A stretch of 64,000 bases of DNA from JACJXF01 sp038316435 (GTDB taxonomy: Bacteria; Bacteroidota; Bacteroidia; Bacteroidales; GCA-2748055), in assembly GCA_038316435.1 (NCBI GenBank), contig JBBQAQ010000001.1:176548-240547 (forward strand), written 5' to 3'. How positions within the stretch are numbered: the stretch's first letter is position 1; each line of letters starts with the position of its first letter. Position numbers and translations under genes: made by a program. Positions 1 to 7,929 of this stretch are shown one piece after another. The notes under the pieces were generated by a model. The model did not search any database and was not told the origin of the DNA. It saw only the letters and a list, made by a program, of their open reading frames with translations.

Positions 1-36
1 CAAATTGTTGAAACCAATAAAGGTGAATCGGAATAA
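1..36 (+). CDS. Possible C-terminal tail of a gene cut by the window edge
   Basis: Frame 1 is open from the first base and reads QIVETNKGESE before a TAA stop. The composition is compatible with the end of a protein, but twelve codons are too few to identify it. It could equally be a chance open frame. Confidence 0.25.
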   Translation, partial: QIVETNKGESE

Positions 37-540
37 GTATTTTGATGATTTTTACACAGAATAATTGCAGGTTATTAACCATATTTAAGACTGTGGTTTT
101 CTAAATTTTGAGGGTTGTTTGACAAAAAAAGAGAACTAAGACAAAGGAATTTCAAGTGACAAAAAATAGCGTTCTATCTAAAAATGAAAATTTGGAAAAT
201 ATCGAATGTTCAAATGCTTAGAATTGCAGATATGGAGTAATCAAAAAACAAAAATTGAGGTTCAGACACTAAAAATGCTTCTTCACAGAGGCATACCTGA
301 AAAAGAACCTAATAACCAAAAAAACCTAAACTAAACCTAAGCTTCGTGTCTGAACCTCACAACTGAAACAAGTTGAGTTCATTTTTGTTTTGGTATATAG
401 CTGATAGTTTAGGGGGCTTACAAATCATGACAATAGAATCTAAAATCAAAAGGCAAGAAAAGCTTGTATATGCCTTATATATAATGGAATGCAAGCTTCT
501 GCTTAAAAAGTCTCAAATAAGGTCTAAATAACAGATTCGC
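37..540. other. Gene-free stretch with hairpins
   Basis: No convincing gene is seen. A 34-codon frame at 427-531 (start MTIESKIKRQ, lysine-rich) has no recognisable features. The main structure is a 14-base inverted repeat at 256-269 and 346-359 enclosing a smaller hairpin and a run of AACCTAAA-type words. A pair of AAGCTTG/CAAGCTT arms lies near 458-496. The stretch is downstream of the minus-strand SRAP gene and probably holds its transcription end. Confidence 0.4.
256..359. repeat. Perfect 14-bp inverted repeat with nested hairpin
   Basis: TGAGGTTCAGACAC at 256-269 is exactly complementary to 346-359. Inside lies a second hairpin (275-281 with 288-294, one G-U pair). Read on the minus strand, the inner hairpin is followed by a short T run, and the outer arm is also followed by a T-rich stretch, so either could end transcription from the SRAP gene to the right. 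The G/T-rich minus-strand run between them resembles the stretch before the terminator at 37365-37391. Confidence 0.5.
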
Positions 541-1266
541 TTAAAAAAGTCTAAGATCTATTGTGTTCTCAACTTTTTCAATGAGTTTAGGGTTACTACC
601 ATCCGTGTTTCGTTCAGAAATTTTCCTTGAAACTACATGTGCTGCCATTAAATCCTGAGGAAAAGGCTTAAGCAATTCCATTAAAATACTTTTTGGACTC
701 ACTGGATCTATCCATTCAAGTTCCTTTTCTTTATGAAGTATTACGGGCATTCTTTTTTTTGTATTATGGATTTCTTCCATTAAGGGATTTGCTGCTGTGG
801 TTAAGATTGAAAAAGTATTAAAGATTTCCCCGGTTGCAGAATTCATCCAATGGTCGCAAATCCCTGCAAATGCAAAAATTTCCTCAGTTTTTAATCTTAT
901 ATAATAAGGTGTCTTTTGGTTCGATTCCGTATGGTATTCGAAAAAGCCATGTGCAGTAATCAGGCATCGGCCCGATTGCATAGCTTTCCTAAAAACAGGT
1001 TTTCCCCATACAGTTTCAGCCCGCGCGTTAAAACTTGATGATCGAATTTTTTCAGCATCAATATAATCCGGGGACCAATGTGGAATTAATCCCCATTGAT
1101 ATAACTGAGCAATACCTTTTTGATCAGCTGTAATAACAGGCATGAAAGGTTTAGTAAAAGCTGACTGAAAAAATGATGGTGAATACCGCACATCTTCAGT
1201 GAATTTAACATTAAACCTTTTTTCTAATTCTTTACGCTGAATATTATGTTCAACAAAATAACACAT
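541..1266 (-). CDS. yedK: SRAP-domain protein (YedK/HMCES family)
   Basis: The family shields abasic sites in single-stranded DNA by forming a covalent bond through Cys2. The protein begins Met-Cys, so Cys2 is exposed once Met is removed. The other active-site elements are visible: Asn80 in SSFNARAE, Glu110 in HGFFEY, and His167 just before KRMPVIL. The length of 241 residues is normal. It is the first of several DNA-damage genes: an S24 repressor and two damage-type polymerases lie 1-6 kb to the right, with a LON-domain gene between. It has its own transcription unit, divergent from that gene. The family assignment is firm; a link to the repressor is inference. Confidence 0.93.
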   Translation of the reverse strand: MCYFVEHNIQRKELEKRFNVKFTEDVRYSPSFFQSAFTKPFMPVITADQKGIAQLYQWGLIPHWSPDYIDAEKIRSSSFNARAETVWGKPVFRKAMQSGRCLITAHGFFEYHTESNQKTPYYIRLKTEEIFAFAGICDHWMNSATGEIFNTFSILTTAANPLMEEIHNTKKRMPVILHKEKELEWIDPVSPKSILMELLKPFPQDLMAAHVVSRKISERNTDGSNPKLIEKVENTIDLRLF

Positions 1267-1458
1267 AGCTTTTAATTTTAAATAAGCCGAAAATCAATCA
1301 CTATTTAGCACAGTCTATATCATTAATCTACAGAGATTTGAAAATCAAATAATAAATGAGTTTTAGTCTTTAGCAAGAATTGGAATACCTTAGAAAATAA
1401 ACAATTAAAGAATTAATTTGTTTCTTATTTAGGTTTATGAACAGCAATTTACAAACAA

Positions 1459-2061
1459 ATGAATGATAACGAAAAAATAATTCCATATTTTCCTTTGAAT
1501 ATAAGCCTGTTGCCTGGTGAAGATATTCCATTGAGGATTTTTGAGCCGAGATACAAGCAACTTATTAACGAATGTAATGAACAAGATAAAAGTTTCGGTA
1601 TTCCATTTGTTAAAGATTCCAAGATGCAAAGTGTTGGTGCAGAATGTAAAGTAAGACAAGTAGTTGCAACCAACTCTAAGGGCGAAATGGTTGTAGTTGC
1701 AGAGGGCATTGCACTGTTTGAGGTACTTAGCTTTGAAGATACAATGCCTGAAAAACTCTATAGTGGTGGAAAAGTAAAACTTTTAGAGCCTGATCAGGAA
1801 CTAAAAAATTCTGAAGTACTACGACTAATTATTCATTATACTGATTATCTGGATACTGACTTTCTAAAGAATGTTAAAGGGAATGTAATAAGGACTTATG
1901 ATATAGCTAAAGCTCTTAACCTTTCCTCGGAGGAAAAATATAGATTTATTAATCTACGGTCTCATAAAAAACAGGAACTTTTCCTTTTGAGTCAGATAAA
2001 ATATTTGTATAATCTCAGAGAGCAGGAAAAACTACTTAAAAATGACTATTTTCTTAACTAA
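1459..2061 (+). CDS. LON substrate-binding domain protein
   Basis: This 200-residue cytosolic protein consists of the N-terminal substrate-recognition domain of Lon protease without the AAA or protease domains. The start IIPYFPLNISLLPGEDIPLRIFEP... is the characteristic opening: a hydrophobic strand, P-G, then LRIFEPRY. A helical C-terminal half follows (about 110-195) with many Leu/Lys residues. Such stand-alone LON-domain proteins are common in Bacteroidota; their substrate is not established. It is divergent from the SRAP gene (about 190 bp spacer) and convergent with the S24 repressor gene. No catalytic residues are expected or seen. Confidence 0.85.
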   Translation: MNDNEKIIPYFPLNISLLPGEDIPLRIFEPRYKQLINECNEQDKSFGIPFVKDSKMQSVGAECKVRQVVATNSKGEMVVVAEGIALFEVLSFEDTMPEKLYSGGKVKLLEPDQELKNSEVLRLIIHYTDYLDTDFLKNVKGNVIRTYDIAKALNLSSEEKYRFINLRSHKKQELFLLSQIKYLYNLREQEKLLKNDYFLN

Positions 2062-2092
2062 CTATGTTTGAGAGTCTCCTTATAAAAAAGTT

Positions 2093-2139
2093 GCAGGCGG
2101 ACAGCACAACCAAGCTACATGGTCAACGGTGCTGCCTGA
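2093..2139. terminator. Hairpin between convergent genes
   Basis: CAGGC...CAGCAC (2094-2107) pairs with GTGCTG..CCTG (2129-2138) around a 20-base loop with a small bulge. It lies between the stops of the convergent LON-domain and S24 repressor genes, where a shared transcription end is expected. The following T-tract is weak, so this is a modest call. Confidence 0.35.
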
Positions 2140-2169
2140 TTTTCTGATTTGGAATTATAAGAAGTAAGC

Positions 2170-3003
2170 TCAATTGGCTGGATTCTTAATATTCTGGTCT
2201 CCGCTAAAAAGTACTTTATTTTTAATTGCCTCCATATCGTTCTTAAGTCCGGCCACAGTGCGGTAAAGTTCATCTTTCGGCATAACAGGGTCGGGAATTT
2301 CCGCGCTGATATAGTGAATAAAGCTCCAAACTTCCTGAATGTCGTGAACATGCACATTAAAGGGTTCATAAATGGTATTCAGAGAATAAAGAGTCAGTAA
2401 CCCGTCATTACGGATATGATTATCAGCGATTTTAAATACAATGCCTTCATTCAAGGTAAGAATAATATATGCATTACCACTTAATATGTTATTCCAGTCC
2501 TGTACAAACTCTCCTGTAACCCAAGACTTATCTGGTATTGGAAGCATTGAATCCCCATTAAGCTGAAACGTCCTGTATTTCTTGCTATTAGAAAGAAATG
2601 GTAGACGAAAAACCGTTAGTTCTGAGATGTACTCTGGGTCTGCGAAGCCATTGGTATAGCCTGCTTTTGCTTTTTCAGGAACGAGTTCAATATTTTCCTC
2701 ATTTTCTGGAGTAACGGTGGTAGCGAGTATTCTGATTGTTTTACCACTTATAAATACATCCTGGCCATTTTCCAGCTGGTATAGTTGATTCCCGGTAAGC
2801 TTTGACATATCCACTTTAATAAGCGTGTCGATTGCAATTCGGAAATAAGCGGAGAATTTCATGAGTTCGTCAATACCAGGTTGGGCTACATTGCTTTCAT
2901 AGCCACCGAGGGTGGGTCGTTTCATGCCTAATGCGTTTGCAAGATCGTCCTGGGTCTTGCCCCGACGCTTGCGGAGGAGTTTTAGGTTGGTGCTGAAGTA
3001 CAT
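2170..3003 (-). CDS. XRE-family repressor with S24 (LexA/CI-like) autopeptidase domain
   Basis: Residues 1-63 form an XRE helix-turn-helix (KTQDDLANALGMKRPTLGGYE). A linker follows, then an S24 domain with the three hallmarks of self-cleaving repressors: an Ala-Gly bond at 114-115 (KAGY), a catalytic Ser at 152 in NGDSMLP, and a Lys at 191 in GIVFKIAD. By analogy to LexA and phage CI, RecA filaments would trigger cleavage between the DNA-binding and dimerisation parts. It is divergent from a Y-family polymerase and a DnaE-type polymerase. The 290-bp spacer carries two matching palindromes, the obvious operators. Prophage origin is possible, but no phage genes lie nearby. Function is well supported; the regulon is inferred. 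Confidence 0.85.
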   Translation of the reverse strand: MYFSTNLKLLRKRRGKTQDDLANALGMKRPTLGGYESNVAQPGIDELMKFSAYFRIAIDTLIKVDMSKLTGNQLYQLENGQDVFISGKTIRILATTVTPENEENIELVPEKAKAGYTNGFADPEYISELTVFRLPFLSNSKKYRTFQLNGDSMLPIPDKSWVTGEFVQDWNNILSGNAYIILTLNEGIVFKIADNHIRNDGLLTLYSLNTIYEPFNVHVHDIQEVWSFIHYISAEIPDPVMPKDELYRTVAGLKNDMEAIKNKVLFSGDQNIKNPAN

Positions 3004-3008
3004 GTGAA

Positions 3009-3057
3009 TTTAGAGTTTAGAGTTTAGAATTTAGAATTTGGAATTTAGAATTTGGAA
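3009..3057. repeat. Heptanucleotide tandem repeat (TTTAGAA)x7
   Basis: Seven consecutive heptads run from 3009 to 3057: TTTAGAG twice, then TTTAGAA/TTTGGAA variants. They start 5 bases upstream of the repressor start codon. Reverse-complement versions (ATTCTAA) recur at 3072-3087 and 3264-3285, so the spacer can also form long AT-rich hairpins. Confidence 0.8.
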
Positions 3058-3069
3058 AAGACGCAAAAA

Positions 3070-3279
3070 CCAATTCTAAATTCTAAAATCAAAATTCTAC
3101 TTTTTTTGTTGTTCTTATAAATATGATTAAATTATAATCGTAAAAATGATTAAATATTAATCAAATATAAAGTGAGGAAAACTAAAAAGCAAATTTTTTT
3201 TAAAATTTTTAAAGAATCAGTATTTGGAAGATGGAAGATAGAACCCGGAAGCTACCAAGAACCAATTCTAAATTCTAAA
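3070..3279. repeat. 18-bp direct repeat flanking the operator region
   Basis: CCAATTCTAAATTCTAAA occurs at 3070-3087 and again at 3262-3279. The interval between contains both operator-like palindromes. The repeat units are the complement of the heptads at 3009-3057, so the promoter region is bracketed by one repeat family. Confidence 0.7.
3125..3162. promoter_or_regulatory. Tandem operator-like palindromes for the S24 repressor
   Basis: GATTAAATATTAATC (3148-3162) is a perfect 6-bp inverted repeat with a 3-bp spacer. GATTAAATTATAATC (3125-3139) is the same with one mismatch. Their centres are 23 bp apart, about two helical turns, which suits cooperative dimer binding. They sit in the spacer between the repressor gene (minus) and the polymerase genes (plus), so one repressor could control both directions. 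Binding is inferred from position and symmetry. Confidence 0.6.
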
Positions 3280-3293
3280 TTTTAAATTCAGAG

Positions 3294-4454
3294 ATGGACA
3301 GGAATATCGTACATATGGATCTGGACACATTTTTTGTGTCGGTGGAGAGGCTTCAGAACAGCAAGCTGAATGGCATTCCTGTGATTATTGGCGGTGGTTC
3401 TGATCGTGGGGTGGTTGCCAGTTGCAGCTATGAAGCTCGTTCGTTCGGGGTACATTCGGCCATGCCCATGAAGCTGGCTCGTAGTCTGTGCAGTGAGGCG
3501 GTGGTGATCCGCGGCGACATGGAGCTTTACAGCAAATATTCGGGCATGGTTACTGAGATTATTGCTGAAAATGCGCCGGTTTACGAGAAAGCTTCGATTG
3601 ATGAGCATTACATTGACATCACGGGCATGGATCGTTTTTTTGGCTCGCAGAAGTGGACTCATGAGCTCAGGCAGAGGATCATACGTGAAACGGGTCTTCC
3701 TATTTCATGTGGCCTGTCGGTAAACAAAACTGTTTCGAAAATTGCCACTGGGGAAGCCAAACCTAACGGGGAAAAAGAAGTGGGAACGCAACTGATAAAG
3801 CCATTCCTCTCCCCTTTGTCGATCCGCAAGATACCTATGGTGGGGCAACAGACTTATCACCTTCTGAGGTCTATGGGTATTGTAACTATTGGTACCCTGA
3901 GTGATATTCCGCAGGAGATGATGGAGAAACTTCTGGGGAAGAATGGTATTGATATCTGGAAAAAAGCCAATGGTATTGATCACACTCCCGTAATGCCTTA
4001 TTCGGAACGGAAATCAATCAGCACCGAGCGTACTTTTGAGAAAGACAGCACCGATGTATTGCGCATGCGGGAGTTACTGGCTGTGATGGTTGAGAAATTA
4101 TGCTACGAATTACGGAGCAAGCAAAGGCTCACATCTTGCATAACCGTTAAGATAAGGTATTCTAATTTCGATACGCACACTCTGCAGAGAAGAATACCCT
4201 ACACATCTTTCGACCACGTTCTCATCCCAATGGCCAAAGAACTTTTCGAGAAAATTTACCAAAGGCGTATGCTGATACGACTGATTGGTGTGAAATTCAG
4301 CCACCTCGTGCAGGGGTCACAGCAACTCAATATGTTTGAAGATACGCCTGAGATGGTGAATTTGTACCTGGCAGTGGATAGGATGCGAAATCGTTATGGA
4401 AAAGATGCGATCGGAAGGGCGGTTGGTATTACCCGCGGATTAAAAGCCGAATAA
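3294..4454 (+). CDS. dinB: Y-family DNA polymerase IV (DinB)
   Basis: A translesion polymerase of 386 residues. The catalytic acidic residues are intact: Asp9 in VHMDLDTFF, and Asp103-Glu104 in ASIDEHYID, the same spacing as E. coli DinB. The FF pair after MDLDT contains the steric-gate position. The finger motif SYEARSFGVHSAMP is present at 45-58. The little-finger domain occupies about 240-340. QLNMF at 344-348 matches a beta-clamp-binding motif. The start follows the operator region directly; the next gene, a DnaE-type polymerase, is 109 bp downstream in the same direction, suggesting co-expression. A catalytic polymerase is indicated, not an inactive ImuB-type protein. Confidence 0.95.
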   Translation: MDRNIVHMDLDTFFVSVERLQNSKLNGIPVIIGGGSDRGVVASCSYEARSFGVHSAMPMKLARSLCSEAVVIRGDMELYSKYSGMVTEIIAENAPVYEKASIDEHYIDITGMDRFFGSQKWTHELRQRIIRETGLPISCGLSVNKTVSKIATGEAKPNGEKEVGTQLIKPFLSPLSIRKIPMVGQQTYHLLRSMGIVTIGTLSDIPQEMMEKLLGKNGIDIWKKANGIDHTPVMPYSERKSISTERTFEKDSTDVLRMRELLAVMVEKLCYELRSKQRLTSCITVKIRYSNFDTHTLQRRIPYTSFDHVLIPMAKELFEKIYQRRMLIRLIGVKFSHLVQGSQQLNMFEDTPEMVNLYLAVDRMRNRYGKDAIGRAVGITRGLKAE

Positions 4455-4458
4455 TACA

Positions 4459-4535
4459 CCTCTGTGAACCTCTGAGTCTGTGAAATAATTTTTTTAGCTA
4501 TCGGGATCACAGAGTAGACACAATGTACCACAGAG
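4459..4535. repeat. CTCTGTG / CACAGAG inverted repeats between the polymerases
   Basis: CCTCTGTG near 4459-4466 has complementary CACAGAG words at 4508-4514 and 4529-4535. They fill the spacer between the two polymerase genes. They could form a weak hairpin or be a dispersed repeat; no T-run follows, so a terminator is not favoured. Confidence 0.35.
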
Positions 4536-4563
4536 AAAGAATAACACATTTTAGTAAACAAAG

Positions 4564-7500
4564 ATGTATTTAAACAATCATTCATATTACAGCCTTCGCT
4601 ATGGCACCATGGAACTGGAGAAGCTCATTGAGCAGGCGCAGAAGAATGGTGTAAGGGCTATGGCATTGACGGATATCAATAACACCATGGGAATGCTTGA
4701 TTTCGTTAAGATATGTCTGGAAAACAGCATTTATCCTATAGCCGGAATTGAGTTCCGAAATGGCGACAAGCATTTATACACCGGTCTGGCTCGGAATAAC
4801 AAGGGTTTCCAAGCCATGAACGAATTTTTATCCCTCTGGAATGAGAAAAAAGAAGATATGCCGGCTCGTGCGCCAAAGATTGATGATGTTTGGTTCGTAT
4901 ACGACTGGAACGGCAAACCTGATAAGCTTCGAGAGAATGAGTTGGTAGGCGTAAAAGCCTCTGACATCAACAAGCTACACTCCTCTCCTCTTCGTTACGC
5001 TCAGCACAAGCTCATTGTATGGCACCCGGTGAGTTTTTCGAAGAAGGAGGAATACGAGATACACCGTCATCTGCGGGCCATAGAGCACAATACTCTGCTT
5101 AACAAACTAGAACCTGTTAACATAGCATCAGAACGGGAGATCATGGTTCCCATTGACCTCCTGCTGATTGCTTATGAGGATTACCCAGGGATTATCCGAA
5201 ACACGGAGAACCTGATAGCCGATTGTCATATTATGTTTGATTATAAATCGGTTAAAAACAAGCAATGTTTTACCACCAGCCGATACGATGATAAAGTATT
5301 TCTGGAAAAACTGGCAATTGAGGGAATGGTGTACCGCTACGGCAAGCGCAACAAAGAAGCCCTGAAGCGAGTGAAGCATGAACTAGAGATTATCGATAAA
5401 CTTGGGTTTTCGTCGTACTTCCTCATTACATGGGATATGATCCGGTATTCCATGAGCCGCGGGTATTACCATGTAGGCCGGGGAAGCGGTGCCAATTCGG
5501 TTGTGGCATATTGCCTTAAAATCACCAATGTTGATCCTATTGAACTTGATCTGTATTTCGAACGCTTTATTAATCCGAAACGTACGAGTCCACCGGATTT
5601 TGATATCGACTATTCCTGGAAAGAGCGTGATGATGTGCTCGATTATGTTTTCAAGCGCTACGGGAAGAAGCATACAGCCCTTATTGGCACGATATCCACT
5701 TTCCGTGGGAGGTCTATTTTTCGTGAGTTAGGTAAGGTTTATGGTTTGCCTAAGGAAGAGATAGACCGCTTGGTGGATGAGCCCTCCAATCCCATGAACG
5801 AGAACCAGATTACAGATCAGATTTTCCGCATTGGCAGTATGATTGCCGATTTCCCTAATATGAGGAGCATTCATGCAGGCGGTGTCCTTATTTCCGAGGA
5901 GCCTATAACCATGTACACTGCGCTGGACATGCCTCCCAAGGGATTACCAACCACACAGTGGGATATGTACGTTGCGGAAGATATTGGCTTTGAGAAGCTT
6001 GACATTCTGAGTCAGCGGGGTATTGGTCATATACGTGAGGCAGTGGAGATTATTGCGCAGAATCGAGGAATCGATGTGGATGCTCACAAAGTCAGCGATT
6101 TTAAGACCGATCCGCTGGTGCTGAGGCAGCTTGAGGATGGAGAAACCAACGGATGTTTTTATATTGAAAGTCCGGCCATGCGGGGGTTACTGAAAAAACT
6201 GCGTTGCAACAATTATATCAGTCTGGTGGCAGCCAGTTCAATTATTCGTCCGGGCGTGGCACGTTCAGGGATGATGAAGGAATATATTAAGCGGTTTCAC
6301 AAGCCTGATGGGTTTGAATACCTTCATCCCATTATGAAAGAGCAGTTACATGAGACATACGGGGTTATGGTATTTCAGGAAGATGTGATCAAAGTTTGTC
6401 ATCATTTCGCAGGATTAGACCTTGCCGATGCTGATGTTCTACGCAGAGCAATGAGCGGGAAGTTCAGATCGAAAAAGGAGTTTGAAAGGATAACTGATCG
6501 ATTTCATGAGAACTGCAGGCAAAAAGGATATCCCGATGAAATCACCAATGAAGTGTGGAGGCAAATTAGTTCTTTTGCCGGATATTCGTTTTCCAAGGCA
6601 CATTCAGCTTCCTATGCGGTAGAAAGTTTTCAAAGTCTATATCTCAAAGTTCATTATCCACAGGAGTTTATGGTTGCTGTTATTAATAATTTCGGGGGAT
6701 TTTACCGAAGCTGGGTTTATGTAAATGAAGCTAAACGCTGCGGAGCCAACATTCTCCTCCCCTGCATAAATAATAGTGATCAGACTACATGTATAAGGGG
6801 AAATGACATTTATCTGGGATTTGTGCATATTCAGAATCTGGAAGATAAAATAGTACAGGCAATCCTTGATGAGAGAGACAGAAATGGCTTGTTTGCTGAT
6901 CTTGATGATTTTACCCGCAGAGTTCGAATCGGTAAGGAGCAGATTGTGATTCTTATTCGTATTGGCGCATTCCGTTTCACGGGAAAAACAAAAAAGCAAC
7001 TGTTATGGGAAGCGCATATGTTGCTGGGTGCAAATAAGAAAACGGAACCGGGAAATTCGCTATTCGAGGAGAAGCCAAAGAAATTTGTTCTGCCCGATCT
7101 GGAGCAGAGCAAACTTGAAGATGCTTATGATGAGATTGAGCTTCTGGGTTTTCCGGTGAGCATGAGTCGCTTTGATCTGCTACAGACCAGTTTCAGGGGA
7201 GAAATACTGGCCAAGGATATGATGCAGTACCTGGGGAAGAAAGTGAGAATGGTTGGCGATCTTGTTTCACTGAAAAATGTGATTACCATAAAGAAGGAAT
7301 GGATGCATTTCGGCGCTTTTGTGGATGCAGAAGGAGAATTTTTTGATGTAGTGAATTTCCCTGATACGCTGAAGAAATACCCTTACAAGGGCTATGGAGT
7401 CTATCTAATTTTGGGCAAAGTTGTTGAAGAGTTTGGCTTTCCTAGTATCGAAGTAGAAAAAATGGCGAAACTTGGGGTTATTGGGGATACCAGATATTAG
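4564..7500 (+). CDS. dnaE: DnaE-type polymerase III alpha subunit, short, error-prone-like
   Basis: A C-family polymerase of 978 residues. The PHP domain (1-220) has lost metal ligands: the usual H-x-H opening is Y-L-N and the TDH motif is TDI, so no PHP exonuclease is expected. The polymerase triad is intact: Asp345 and Asp347 in PDFDID, and Asp480 in EKLDIL. Helix-hairpin-helix and OB-fold (about 880-970) regions follow. There is no long tau-binding tail, and the protein is well short of a replicative DnaE. It lies behind dinB and a damage-type repressor, the arrangement of ImuC/DnaE2-like mutasomes. No ImuA or ImuB is present. The replicative DnaE should lie elsewhere. Confidence 0.9.
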   Translation: MYLNNHSYYSLRYGTMELEKLIEQAQKNGVRAMALTDINNTMGMLDFVKICLENSIYPIAGIEFRNGDKHLYTGLARNNKGFQAMNEFLSLWNEKKEDMPARAPKIDDVWFVYDWNGKPDKLRENELVGVKASDINKLHSSPLRYAQHKLIVWHPVSFSKKEEYEIHRHLRAIEHNTLLNKLEPVNIASEREIMVPIDLLLIAYEDYPGIIRNTENLIADCHIMFDYKSVKNKQCFTTSRYDDKVFLEKLAIEGMVYRYGKRNKEALKRVKHELEIIDKLGFSSYFLITWDMIRYSMSRGYYHVGRGSGANSVVAYCLKITNVDPIELDLYFERFINPKRTSPPDFDIDYSWKERDDVLDYVFKRYGKKHTALIGTISTFRGRSIFRELGKVYGLPKEEIDRLVDEPSNPMNENQITDQIFRIGSMIADFPNMRSIHAGGVLISEEPITMYTALDMPPKGLPTTQWDMYVAEDIGFEKLDILSQRGIGHIREAVEIIAQNRGIDVDAHKVSDFKTDPLVLRQLEDGETNGCFYIESPAMRGLLKKLRCNNYISLVAASSIIRPGVARSGMMKEYIKRFHKPDGFEYLHPIMKEQLHETYGVMVFQEDVIKVCHHFAGLDLADADVLRRAMSGKFRSKKEFERITDRFHENCRQKGYPDEITNEVWRQISSFAGYSFSKAHSASYAVESFQSLYLKVHYPQEFMVAVINNFGGFYRSWVYVNEAKRCGANILLPCINNSDQTTCIRGNDIYLGFVHIQNLEDKIVQAILDERDRNGLFADLDDFTRRVRIGKEQIVILIRIGAFRFTGKTKKQLLWEAHMLLGANKKTEPGNSLFEEKPKKFVLPDLEQSKLEDAYDEIELLGFPVSMSRFDLLQTSFRGEILAKDMMQYLGKKVRMVGDLVSLKNVITIKKEWMHFGAFVDAEGEFFDVVNFPDTLKKYPYKGYGVYLILGKVVEEFGFPSIEVEKMAKLGVIGDTRY

Positions 7501-7518
7501 GCTTGTACAAATGCCTAA

Positions 7519-7929
7519 TTAAACCTGTATTTTTTTTCTACTAAAAATAAAATCAGTTATCAAAAGGATGAAAATTGCCGATGCAACCACTAAGATAAAT
7601 GGCGAGAAAGTAAAACTTAACAGAGATTGAATAAGTTGAGTGAAAATTGAAGTTATTGAGCTTAAGTATGCGAAAAACGGGCCAAAGAAATTTAGGACAA
7701 TCCGCAAAACTTCCGGGAATGCATAAAGGTACCAACCTCCGAAAAGCATAGCCGGAAAGACAAGCAAAAGCCAGTTCCAGCTTTGTTTTGCTGCTTCATT
7801 TACAGGAACAGGAACAGCCAATACCGATTGCATAACCGAATCAGTAAAACCAGCAGAAGGCTCATCTACACTGGATTTCTTTACCAGATTGCCAGTAAGT
7901 TTGTCGAGTTCTTTTTCATTTTGCACCAT
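7519..7929 (-). CDS. Small membrane protein behind an ECF sigma gene (anti-sigma candidate)
   Basis: I do not recognise a family for this 136-residue protein. The first 45 residues are soluble and charged; hydrophobic segments follow at about 50-70, 78-100 and 108-128, and the protein ends in a basic tail. Its start overlaps the end of the ECF sigma gene by 14 bases, so the two are translationally coupled. Membrane proteins in this position are often the cognate anti-sigma factor or its partner. No zinc-binding anti-sigma motif (HxxxCxxC) is present. Anti-sigma activity is inference from context only. Confidence 0.7.
   Translation of the reverse strand: MVQNEKELDKLTGNLVKKSSVDEPSAGFTDSVMQSVLAVPVPVNEAAKQSWNWLLLVFPAMLFGGWYLYAFPEVLRIVLNFFGPFFAYLSSITSIFTQLIQSLLSFTFSPFILVVASAIFILLITDFIFSRKKIQV

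Noticed and set aside
256..359. Integron attC site
   Set aside because: The inverted repeat lacks the RYYYAAC/GTTRRRY core boxes and no integrase or cassette genes are nearby.
427..531. 34-codon lysine-rich frame
   Set aside because: No promoter, conserved motif or context supports it; short frames of this size are expected by chance.
2170..3003. Prophage remnant suggested by the CI-like repressor
   Set aside because: No integrase, structural or lysis genes are present; the divergent genes are damage-type polymerases.
4564..7500. Replicative DnaE
   Set aside because: The protein is too short, lacks a tau-binding tail and is linked to dinB and a damage-type repressor.
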